Source: Patiria pectinifera
Lineage: Eukaryota; Echinodermata; Asteroidea; Valvatida; Asterinidae
Direction of reading: 5' to 3'
Length of the DNA stretch: 64,000 nucleotides
NCBI GenBank assembly: GCA_029964075.1
Contig: CM057136.1
Location: 2,480,001-2,544,000 of the forward strand
Shown: one piece after another, positions 25,801 to 33,800 of the stretch
Numbering within the stretch: position 1 is the stretch's first letter
Layout: every line of letters begins with the position of its first letter
Position numbers and translations under genes: made by a program
Notes under the pieces: generated by a model
Told to the model about the DNA's origin: nothing
The model's database searches: none
The model's input: the letters and a program-made list of their open reading frames with translations, nothing else

Positions 25801-27751
25801 CGCCGCGCTGTGCAGTTGGCAAGTTGAAGTGTGACTGGTGGTTCGCTGTGTGTACATGGTAATCGACAGCGCTTTGCAGTTTGTTTGTGCACAAATCTAC
25901 TCCGGGCATCATCATGGCCGCATGGCTGTCGGTTATGCCTCCTTTTTCAATGCTGTAGGCTGAATCTTCATCGTGGATCGTTTTTTTCTTCAAGGATCTG
26001 TGTAGTGGTTATGCCAGGCAAGGTTTGGGTGAGTCCCAGTTGAAATTAGTGTGTTACGGGGACAAAATTGCACATTTTCGAATTTTTTTTTTTTGGACCT
26101 TTCAATGCTGCAGGCTCAAGTGAAAAACTTCCTCCGGCCGTAAATGACAACCCAATGATAAAATTTAGGGCTGGGTAACTCCAGCTAGGTGTCCACTAAT
26201 ACTAATACTCATCATGTTTGGGAAAGAATGTTGCAACCCGAGGCCAATTCTTTTCTTCATATATCATCTCAATAAAGGTCATTCATTGCAAAAATTGTTG
26301 AAAAGACACGAATCTGCGACTGTGAAACATAATTTCCAATTTTGTTAGGATATAGGCCTAGCCCTAGGGCCTACTTAGAAATGTTTCTTGACTCTCCGTA
26401 GACTTTGTACACAACCATGACAACCGCTGAAGTGGCTAAATTCTTTTAGCTGGAGTTACTCAAAGCTAATTCTTTCTCATTTTTGATTTCACACAACATA
26501 CAATAAAAATCTAAACGAATTTGCTAGTATTAAGTCAAAGAGAACCATAACCCCCCCCCCCGAAAAAAGTAAAGTCCTGCCCCCCCCCCCAAACCCATGC
26601 AAAATGTATTTTTGCATGCAGTTAGCAATGCCAATGGACCAGACGGAAATGGGTCAACTCGTACCCGAGTTAACTCGTACCCGAGTCAACTCGTACCCCA
26701 AAATTGACACCCAAGTCAAGTCGTACCCGAGTTAGGTCGTACCCGAGTCAAGTCGTACCCCAGTCAACTCGTACCCGAGTCAACTCGTACCCGAGTCAAC
26801 TCGTACCCGAGTCAACTCGTACCCGCAGCTCAAAATAGTTGCCTATTTTCGAAAAGAAAATCAGTGAAACGAACGGAAGATCCGCGCGGTACCCGTCCGT
26901 TCGCGATGAAGCCCTTGCCGATGAACGGTACATTTTCCCTTTTCATCCAGATTGTGATCAACATTTGATACCACCGCCTTCAACTAATCCTTGAACTTTA
27001 TTTGTATTTCTGGCGGCGTAACTACTATTTCTCAGTCGCTGTTTTTTGAGGGTAAAATCGGAAGTTGTGTTAACCATCCATCCGTACTTCCAAACTAAAA
27101 AAGGAGGGGAGTACGAGTTGACCTGGGTGCGAGTTGACCCGGGTACGAGTTGACTCGGGTACGAGTTAACCTGGGTACGAGTTAACTCGGGTACGAGTTG
27201 ACTCGGGTACGAGTTGACTCGGGTACGAGTTGACTCGGGTACGAGTTGACTCGGGTACGAGTTGACTCGGGTACGAGTTGACTCGGGTACGAGTTGACTC
27301 GGGTACGAGTTGACTCGGGTACGAGTTGACCCAAAATCGACCAGACAATGCCAGACATTTTCTGGACCGTACTTTATTGTCAGTTTGGCCTTTTGTACCC
27401 ATGATGATCCACCAACAAAATGTCACTGATAACAGAGCAAGTAAAGATAAACTGTAGCCTAACGTCTGTTACTTGATTTATCAATCGTGTCGATCATTTT
27501 GTGCAGTGCCATGTGGGTCATTGTGGGTGGGCGGAAAAACCGAAAATGCAAAAATCACCTCGTCCCAAAAAAATCCACAACGAAACCAACACGAATAACT
27601 CGACTTTCTCAATTCTTCTTACCTCGTGAGAGACACAACGTCCGCATCTCAGCTTCAAGCAATGTTTGCAGAAATAAAGTTTAGTAATCGGCGAACTAAG
27701 GCCGCAAGTACACAGGATTTGCACCCGTTGGGACCCCAAAAGAGTCGCCAT
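13666..27751 (-). CDS. DCTN4: Dynactin subunit 4 (p62), complete 12-exon gene
   Basis: Join on the minus strand: 27751-27623, 24885-24815, 23549-23371, 22662-22619, 22221-22046, 21700-21588, 19566-19457, 17676-17603, 16938-16776, 15817-15717, 15550-15472, 13806-13666. Total 1380 nt, 459 residues, close to the usual size of about 460. All splice phases agree. Seen: a Cys-rich zinc-binding-like N-terminal third ([24 protein letters not shown]), a basic KKYTRRR stretch near residue 165, the family signatures HTLSTRATS and [13 protein letters not shown], a further [20 protein letters not shown] motif, and an acidic segment near residue 380. Known of the family: p62 sits at the pointed end of the Arp1 filament in dynactin, which links dynein to cargo and membranes. 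The start has an A at -3 and G at +4. A mobile element abuts the exon 9 donor. Identification is very secure. Confidence 0.97.
13929..14459. repeat. TTAA family A element, copy 2, complete
   Basis: Flanked by TTAA at both ends, with termini reading TTAAAGGGAATATACATCAT and, inverted, TTAAAGGGAAAATACAACA-like. Contains the paired GGTTCCCTGAC / GTCAGGGAACC stem and a near-perfect central palindrome near 14260. TTAA and AAGGG termini match the T2/Kolobok type known from other animals. Confidence 0.85.
14462..15030. repeat. Two GAGTC-rich simple repeat tracts
   Basis: Degenerate GAGTCGAGTC repeats at 14464-14575 and 14895-15030 flank about 320 bp of unrelated sequence inside DCTN4 intron 11. Confidence 0.7.
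15030..15330. repeat. 11-bp minisatellite in DCTN4 intron 11
   Basis: Imperfect tandem units of CAAGTCAATCA. This is the reverse complement of the unit filling 35482-36135 in the neighbouring gene. Confidence 0.8.
15472..15550 (-). CDS. DCTN4: DCTN4 exon 11 (residues 387-413)
   Basis: Acceptor TTGTAG, donor GTAAGT. Encodes [20 protein letters not shown]. Confidence 0.95.
15717..15817 (-). CDS. DCTN4: DCTN4 exon 10 (residues 354-386)
   Basis: Acceptor CTGAAG, donor GTAAGA. Encodes [15 protein letters not shown] and a very acidic tail ([15 protein letters not shown]). Confidence 0.94.
16258..16771. mobile_element. Inverted-repeat element at the DCTN4 exon 9 donor
   Basis: The left end GGGACCGTGACCATTCAGC is the exact inverse of the right end GCTGAATGGTCACGGTCCC; the match continues imperfectly through TATGAAAAGGGCCCCCCGGT. 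No transposase. The right end reaches 16771, inside the donor GTAAGG (16775-16770, minus strand). No clear target duplication was found. Confidence 0.8.
16776..16938 (-). CDS. DCTN4: DCTN4 exon 9 (residues 299-353)
   Basis: Acceptor CCGCAG, donor GTAAGG. Encodes [14 protein letters not shown] and [15 protein letters not shown], a beta-rich region. The terminal inverted repeat of a mobile element ends inside this donor site. Confidence 0.95.
17160..17455 (-). mobile_element. tRNA-derived SINE family 2, copy 2
   Basis: Antisense copy in DCTN4 intron 8. Contains the central CTTGGGCAAGGCACTTTGTC (as complement) and ends with an A-box-like TGGCCTAGTGGTCTTGG near 17445. The 3' tail is missing. Confidence 0.75.
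17603..17676 (-). CDS. DCTN4: DCTN4 exon 8 (residues 275-298)
   Basis: Acceptor CGACAG, donor GTAAGA. Encodes [20 protein letters not shown]. The Met299 codon is split 2+1 across the intron. Confidence 0.96.
18104..18728. mobile_element. Inverted-repeat element with exact 25-bp termini
   Basis: The left end CTCCAGGAAAAGGTGATATA (continuing AGTCG) is repeated inverted at the right end, finishing at 18728. About 625 bp, no transposase, in DCTN4 intron 7. Confidence 0.75.
19016..19290. mobile_element. Repeat pair around a tRNA-like SINE head
   Basis: Two copies of a 95-bp repeat lie in opposite orientation (19016-19113 and 19188-19290). Between them, about 19122-19195, is a tRNA-like stretch with TTGGTGTAGCG and a perfect B-box-like GGTTCGAATCCC. 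Likely a composite SINE. Confidence 0.55.
19457..19566 (-). CDS. DCTN4: DCTN4 exon 7 (residues 238-274)
   Basis: Acceptor GTCTAG, donor GTGAGT. Encodes [12 protein letters not shown] and the strongly conserved [17 protein letters not shown]. Confidence 0.96.
19797..19871 (-). tRNA. tRNA-like sequence, probably a pseudogene or SINE head
   Basis: Read on the minus strand it has a D-arm GGGCTCAGTTGGTAGAGC, a foldable anticodon stem (CCGGA with TCTGG) and a T-loop GGTTCAAACCCC. Position 33 is C instead of T, and the acceptor and T stems each have a mismatch, so a working tRNA is unlikely. The anticodon position would read GGC (Ala). Confidence 0.4.
19940..20612. mobile_element. TACAGGG-type inverted-repeat element, complete copy
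   Basis: Ends TACAGGGCGAGTCCAAAAAA and, inverted, TACAGGGTGAGTCAAAAAAA. Inner arms such as CCTAAAACCTGTCTCGTCC-like sequences also mirror each other, so the element is a long foldback. A second copy is split by an insertion at 32145-34160, and a third end is seen at 56932. Confidence 0.8.
20953..21493. repeat. TTAA family A element, copy 3, complete
   Basis: TTAA at both ends. Belongs to the subfamily whose central palindrome (21301-21328) begins CCAACGGTGG and ends CCACCGTTGG. Confidence 0.85.
21588..21700 (-). CDS. DCTN4: DCTN4 exon 6 (residues 200-237)
   Basis: Acceptor ATTTCAG, donor GTAAGA. Encodes [14 protein letters not shown] and the [18 protein letters not shown] region. An upstream in-frame ATG in the intron is not used. 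Confidence 0.93.
22046..22221 (-). CDS. DCTN4: DCTN4 exon 5 (residues 142-199)
   Basis: Acceptor AAACAG, donor GTGAGA. Encodes [20 protein letters not shown] and the basic KKYTRRR stretch, then a Ser-rich variable part. Confidence 0.95.
22619..22662 (-). CDS. DCTN4: DCTN4 exon 4 (residues 127-141)
   Basis: A 44-nt micro-exon with acceptor TTACAG and donor GTAAAT. Encodes [15 protein letters not shown], a conserved DCTN4 stretch; needed to join exons 3 and 5 in frame. Confidence 0.93.
22920..23285. repeat. Dispersed repeat J, copy 1
   Basis: Contains GGGGAGACCGCAAATTCCAG, AGCAAACGTTAAACACAAAG and a tail of degenerate TTTTGATATT/ATATCGATA motifs. The same order of motifs recurs at 56280-56635. 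Confidence 0.7.
23371..23549 (-). CDS. DCTN4: DCTN4 exon 3 (residues 68-126)
   Basis: Acceptor CTTCTAG, donor GTAAGT. Encodes [10 protein letters not shown], the family signature HTLSTRATS and [14 protein letters not shown]. Confidence 0.96.
23683..23935. mobile_element. Short inverted-repeat element K, copy 1
   Basis: Both ends carry TGTGATGCGATCAAGCTA-like sequence in inverted orientation followed by a GAGTCGTTT-like stretch. About 250 bp. The other copy is 40505-40752, in opposite orientation. Confidence 0.75.
24815..24885 (-). CDS. DCTN4: DCTN4 exon 2 (residues 44-67)
   Basis: Acceptor CATCAG, 71 nt, donor GTATGC. Encodes [20 protein letters not shown] and the following basic residues; the last Arg codon is split 2+1. 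Too short to stand out as an open frame but fits the family exactly. Confidence 0.95.
25256..26188. mobile_element. Foldback element of about 930 bp with 8-bp target duplication
   Basis: Arms of roughly 420 bp (25256-25677 and 25767-26188) are inverted copies, beginning CTAGCTGGAGTTACCCAGCC and ending with its inverse. The direct repeat GGTGTCCA flanks it at 25248-25255 and 26188-26195. No transposase; the 8-bp duplication would suit a hAT-type origin. Open frames in the arms mirror each other and are not genes. Confidence 0.85.
26651..26825. repeat. 16-bp minisatellite, reverse array
   Basis: About 11 units of GAGTCAACTCGTACCC. The same unit in opposite orientation fills 27111-27331. Confidence 0.85.
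27111..27331. repeat. 16-bp minisatellite, forward array
   Basis: About 14 units of GGGTACGAGTTGACTC, very homogeneous. Lies in DCTN4 intron 1, about 290 bp from the exon 1 donor. Confidence 0.88.
27623..27751 (-). CDS. DCTN4: DCTN4 exon 1 (residues 1-43)
   Basis: Starts with ATG at 27749-27751 ([10 protein letters not shown]) and ends at a GAG followed by GTAAGA, phase 0. It carries the first cysteine pairs (FCKHC, RCGRC). Confidence 0.95.
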
Positions 27752-27793
27752 TTTTAGATCTTTTTCTCCCGGCGGCCCGATCGATAATTATCA

Positions 27794-27808
27794 CCACGAG
27801 AGGGCGCT
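27794..27808 (+). promoter_or_regulatory. CTCF-like motif just upstream of DCTN4
   Basis: CCACGAGAGGGCGCT resembles the conserved animal CTCF consensus apart from one position. It lies about 43 bp upstream of the DCTN4 start codon. Confidence 0.35.
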
Positions 27809-30010
27809 ATGTATGAAACGTGGCTAGTGTGTTTCATTTCCAATCAATAATAAAAAAAAATATTTAAAAAAAATCATGGATCTTTGATAAAAAAAAAATC
27901 AATACACATATGTCAATAATCAATAATCATATTTTTCACATCACAATTAGGCCTAAATATTATGCTGCCAGTAAGATCGTTTGAAATGTTATACTAAGGA
28001 AATGTAACTTACCCTGGGTAAATGTAATAAATAAATAAATTAATGTATCTAAACTCAAATAAATTTTAAATCAATGTAATAAATCAATTAATGAATAATC
28101 AATTTATCATCATAAAATATGAGTGATTCTACAAAAAATGTTTTGTCATTTTTTTGGGTTTACACGAGAAAAGATGCACACTATTTTTTTTCTATAAATC
28201 TAAATGCCATAATTTTGAAATGGTACTTTTCAATTTTCTAAATTAATGAATTATTAATATTCTACGTACATGTATATATTTTCTTTTCACACAAACACTT
28301 GTATACACAGAACTGCAACAAAAACACATTCTCAGTCGACTTTCCGAGTAATCAAACTTTTATTTGGACTTTAAATTTCTATGGAAGCAAAAGTTCAAGT
28401 AAAAAGCTTTCTATAAAACAAAATACAATGTTAACTGCGTATTTATATAAGCACGACACTCACTTTGAAAAATATTCTGAGTAAGCAAAATATATCTTTT
28501 TATTACAGTCACGTCACAAAGATAAAAAAAAATTATATATTTCTTAAAGAAAGATTAGTGGTATAAATGTAATTCAAGGCAAAGGCACATTTTGGAGGAA
28601 ACTACACACATTTTTGGAGTTGTTGGAAATGGAAGAATTTTTTTCATTTAGCGTTTTAAAGCAAACCCAAGGCCTACAGCACACCTCTGCACACAGGTTT
28701 TGAAGCGAACACAATTTTAATAATTCACACTGTTCTCGGCAAAATTTTTCCGTTTGCAGCAGCAATTAAATAAAGCTTTGGCAAAATGTCTTGCAGTTTC
28801 ATACCTTGTTCATTGTTCAAAGTTGCATTCCCTGTGCTTTTTTCACGTTTCATAACCCAAAAAATAACTTCCTTTTGTAAATTATTATTTTTTCTAGCAA
28901 TACAACGTTATTCACTTTTAGAAGACATCGACTGACAGAAAATTGCCTCGTTTAGTTATTGATTTATTACATTACAAATATCATATTAATTGCAGCCGAC
29001 AACTATTCCATTCTCACGGGGATGGCTGGTTCCAGCCCCAAACTCAGTACCGATAAAGTACGGACCGGGAACCAGTCTGTTCACAAAGCAGATCTGTTCG
29101 TGGCCAAATTAAAAAAAACAAGTGCGAGTGCACAGTAAGCTCTTGCCGCCTTTTATGAAAGTCTTGCATGAATTGATTGTGCGTACAAGCCCGGGCCGAC
29201 GTCCCACGCAAAAATCACGCGCTGAAAATTGACCAAAATAAACCCCCTAAGTTTCCTATAACAACAGCGCGCTATATACCACATGACTATAACATTACTG
29301 CATATTAATAATTATATTGTCTCCATTTACAAAAATTCCATAAATGATTTTACAAATTGTTACAAACAATTTTTGTTAAGTATTTCATTTCTGTTTTTTG
29401 ATTTTGTCTTTAAATTACAATTTGGTAGGTACATTTTATGGGAAACTTAGGACGCTCGTTTTTGGTCAATTTTCAGGGGACAGACTTACGCAAAATAGAT
29501 GCGCATGCGCATCGATCAGGATAAAGATCGTTTTTTCCCGATACTTTTGTCAAGAGTGCATTTACTGACGACGGCATGGCATTTGGTCAATTTTTGGTCA
29601 AATACTTTTGGTCAATTTTCGGGGACAGACAGACTGAAAGACCGACCGACCGACCAGCCACCACGTGACATGTACAAGCTCCTGTTAGAGCTTAAAAATA
29701 ACAAATTCAAAGGTTTGCAGGGCCAAGAAGGGGGGGGGGGATTTGGGGGGTTAGAATAAAACATACAAGTTGAAAAACAATTGAACTTGTTAAGAGCACG
29801 GGCAAAGCAACTTTAGCAAGAATGAATCTACAAATCCTTTCTTAAAAACAAGCAAAATTGCAAAGCAAGTAAGTCACTACAGCTGTATTTGTTACAAAAA
29901 AATATTAAAGTGCTATTGCATTAAATAGGAATGTGTGCATCAAAAATGGACGAGTTGATTTATTTTATACATAGTTACTAATATCAATTCAAGAGTGGAC
30001 GATGTTCAAA

Positions 30011-30050
30011 ACACTAGAGGGCAGCAAACGACATTTTTATAGCGCCCTCT
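30011..30050. promoter_or_regulatory. Pair of opposed CTCF-like motifs
   Basis: ACACTAGAGGGCAGC at 30011-30025 differs from the usual CTCF consensus only at the first base. AGCGCCCTCT at 30041-30050 is a core in the opposite orientation. Confidence 0.35.
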
Positions 30051-30299
30051 TTGTTGTGCAAACACACTACTCTGAGTACTCAAGTAGAAAATTATTCACA
30101 TCAAAATCAATTTCTTACAAAATTTTACGTATACGAATAATAGTAGTCTTTCATGATACAATCACAAAATCTAGTGATAAAAAAATTATTAAGTAGTCTA
30201 CAAATTTAAACTGTGCCAATGTGTTGGAATAAGTATGTTAAGATCCACAGTTGTGTTAAGGCATATAGGGTCATTTCTGAATTTATCCCAAAACTAGCC

Positions 30300-30655
30300 G
30301 ACTGAATTATTATCAAAAAAGCTTACTTGGATTAAAGATTGTTCCGGTAATAAACACCCTGTGAAATTATTCCGTCTAGCATGCCGTCATGAAGAAGAAA
30401 TCAAGAAATGTAGGTAATGTCCAACGATCAGCCAACTGACTGATTTCTTTGAAAATATAGAGTGCTATTGACAAATTCATGTTTCTGATCAAAAGGTTGT
30501 GCATTGTTTTTCAATGTTTACGCCAAAAGTGTAATATCCACTGAGCCGAAACTTCAACAGGTTAGGTTTTGAACATTCTTTTTTGGATTTTGAGTGGTGT
30601 TATTTCTGGAAACGAACAAAATGCATGAAAAGCAAATGAACCTATGCGCCTTTAA
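30300..30655. repeat. Partial TTAA family B-like element
   Basis: Shares CCTGTGAAATTATTCCG, CACTGAGCCGAAACTTCA and a CGCCTTTAA end with other family B copies. Lies just downstream of the stop codon of the hedgehog-related gene. Left boundary uncertain. Confidence 0.5.
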
Positions 30656-30738
30656 TGGGATAAACCTTTTTTCCCTAAGGGCAAAAAGTAGCCGCATTGT
30701 GAGATGTTAGTCTGGGTCCCAAGGTCTTCTGGTGTGTT

Positions 30739-30839
30739 CTAAATCAAGGGATTGTCGAGCACCCATCTACGCTCCCAATTGTTGCGGCGTTTCAGCATGG
30801 ACTCTCGCAGGTCGTGCTCGGGGCTTCGCTTGGATACAC
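30739..30839 (-). CDS. Hedgehog-fold gene last exon r
   Basis: Acceptor CTTCAG; encodes VSKRSPEHDLRESMLKRRNN and WERRWVLDNPLI, then stop TAG at 30739-30741. Basic, no membrane anchor visible. Confidence 0.85.
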
Positions 30840-33800
30840 CTGAAGGAAACAACAACAAAAACAGCAAAAAAATATCAAAAGAAACTTTGACAAACTTTCA
30901 CTGATACAAAATAGTGCTTCTCGGAGTATATCATTTGTAGCTTTCCAAAAAGTAACTGACAAAATTATCGTTGAAAAGCACACTTGGTTTAAAGATGATA
31001 ATGGCACTAAACTCCCTGTGAAATTATTCTTTCTGGCATGTTGTCATTTTGACGAAAACAATAAAAGAAGGTCATTTCCAAAGATGTGTCTAAAGACGCC
31101 TTTTTTGGAAATTTTTGTTAGAAGTTTGTTTTTAATTCAGCGAAGCCGTGAATGGGTGTGTGCAAGCGTTGACGCGACGCACACACGCATTCGGTTACTA
31201 TAATTCATTGGTTCAGTGCGCGACTTCGCGTAGCTGCGATCGGCCGAATGAGAACGTGTCAGGGACACTGATTTTGGCTGCAATTCAAAACATGATTTGG
31301 CAACTTTTGAATTGAAATCAAGATCCTAGAATATTGTTTTCTCGGAATATACAGCATTCACTGAGCTAAAACTTCATCAGGTTAGTTGTTAAGAACCCTT
31401 CTTTAGATTTGAGCACTTTTGTTGCTTCAAATGAAAAAAATGCAAAGGGCGCATGAAAAAAATAATTTCATTATTGCAATCCTTGTAAATGCACCTTTGT
31501 GTCCCATTTTACTTTTTTTTCAATCTTCACAATGCCACTTTCAAGGGTGTTTTTGTGCATTTTCGGGATGAATATCCACATTCATGATATCAATATTCAT
31601 GAATATCCATATTTGTGAATATCCATATTCATGAATATCCATATTCATTCATGAATATTCATATTCATGAGCAAAACTATGACATCATTCAAAGCAGACA
31701 CTTGAGTGTCACAACAGCTTCAATGCCAAAAGTTGCCAGAATTTCAAATGTAGTCGAACCCTACAACCGTGTTGTTTTTGAATCCTAATTTTTTTTGAGA
31801 ATCACGAAATTGTTTATCTCTACCTGAGGGCAAATCTTCGACCTTTCCGTACGGAGGCAGGAAGGTCCTGGTGTAATCGGTGCACCCACTGCCCGTCCAC
31901 TCGGTAGTCAACTCCGCCACCCTGCCCGCCACGGTCTGCTGGTCCAAGGGAGCGGCGTAGAACTTGATCTGAGTTATGTTCTTGTTGTACAGCATGGCCA
32001 CCTGGGACGGAAAGGGAATTAATGACAAAGAAAAAAGCTTGAAACAACATTTATTTTGTTGAAACCTTTCCCGTTCACACTGATGTAAATCGTGCTGCGA
32101 GTTTAACAAAAAAGGTTAAACTCCTAAACCAACCGCATAGTTCATACAGGGCGAGTCAAAAAAAGAGGAACCCAAACCCCAAAAATTATAATTCAGGCCT
32201 TCATTTTTAGAAATTCGTGGAGCTCAGTTAATCGCTCTCCTGGGAAATCCGAGGAGCTCAATTTGAGCACCCAAAATTGCTCTCCTGGGAAGTCCGAGGA
32301 GCTCGATTTGCATGTTTTGTGCTCAAAGTAAAAAATGAATCCAAATCATTTCCTGATGCCTTTCATATCATGCACACACACTTGCATCAGAACTGAGAAA
32401 CAGATGCGACTGTTCACTACAAATTGAGTGCTTAATTCGTGTCAATTTAATAGGTTTAAGTTTTACTAATTGTTTGTGAATCATCCTGATGTGGAATTGG
32501 AAATAAAAATGAAAAACAAATTGGAGTTGACTTGTGGTTCTTTAAGTGTTTCTCTTTTGTTCTATTTTACTTCGTTTTTATTATATTCACTTTATTTTGT
32601 TTTATTTTTTGTTTTATTTACTGTTTATTTCAGTTTTTATTTATTGATTTTTTTTATGAAATAGTTTGTTTTGGTTTACTAACTTTACTAAAAACCTGTT
32701 TTTGTTTAAATTTGCATATGTATCATGTGGTGTAACCGTGTTTTTGAGGGGTTCTAAATTTATATCCAAATTGATGAATAGAGCCCCCTCCCCCCCCCAA
32801 AAAAAATCCAACTAAGTAATTTAAGTCCGGTCATACATCTGTCAAAGAAATACTTTTTTGTCACATAAATCCTCAAAATTAGTAAAATAGAAAAGGAAAA
32901 TAATTATATGAATATTTGGTTTTGGGTACAACAAAATAAAAGGATCGAAAGTAAGGTCACAGAAATGTACAAGTATTAAACGCCATTACAAAATGTCGAA
33001 TGGTACTACGCACAAACAATGTCACCGTGCACGGGTGGCCTGTTGACCGGCCGCGCTTGCGGGCATAGCCCGGTAGTCGACACACGGAAAATCGCTCTGC
33101 ACTCTATCGTTGTGGGACAAATGAGCTCAACCTTTCGTAAGGTATTTCCAACCCAAACTTGTCAAAAATGAACGCTAGTTTCTTGTAGATGTACCGGAGA
33201 TCATTCAAAATGCCGTTCAAAAACTCTGACTCCCTTTGGAACATCACAACTTCCAGAAAAACGGTGTAATTTATAGGCCTACCCACTGTCATGACTGTTA
33301 ATTGTCTGGCTGCACAGTACACATGTATTAGATCGCGCACAAGTGGGCCTACGTGTTATGCGCGCGTGGGATCGGGACGGGAAACCGTCGCGATCGCCCG
33401 GCACCACACTCAACACGTGTGCTTGGGCCACGTCCATTTTATCGAAAAATAGGGGTGTTGGTATTACAAAGTAGGTGGTTTTAATTGCTCAGCCCATCCA
33501 TTTCATAATTGTTTTGTGTTTTCACTTCATCGGAGGTTTATTTATTTAGTTTTACATTATAAATATTTATAAACTAATGTATAAACTGATCTCAACCGAA
33601 ATTATTATTTCACTTTATTCACTTAATGGCGGTGCACGTCTGAATGACGATCCTGTCAGTACCCTTGATCATAATGGAACGTGCTACATGTCGTTGATGA
33701 AAAGAAAATGGCTAATGTGTCCATGTACGTGATGGCTCGAGTAACTGCGATGTTTACAAAATCCTTGCGATGATTATGGGTGGATTTTACGTAGGTAGGC

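Larger units (their letters stand above)
27752..30738. other. Intergenic region between two minus-strand genes
   Basis: AT-rich, without a convincing exon. It should contain the DCTN4 promoter next to 27751 and the 3' untranslated part of the next gene near 30738. A TTTATT (AATAAA on the minus strand) near 29957 is a distant candidate poly(A) signal. CTCF-like motifs occur at 27794-27808, 30011-30025 and 30041-30050. Confidence 0.55.

Noticed and set aside
25470..26043. Pairs of 68-89 codon frames
   Set aside because: They are mirror products of the two arms of the foldback element and show no protein-like constraint.
27166..27426. 86-codon frame with repeated [12 protein letters not shown]
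   Set aside because: Translation of the 16-bp minisatellite.
33104..33340. 78-codon minus-strand frame, quite protein-like
   Set aside because: Inside the nested 1.86-kb insertion, no family recognised, no splice context; could be a remnant but cannot be supported.
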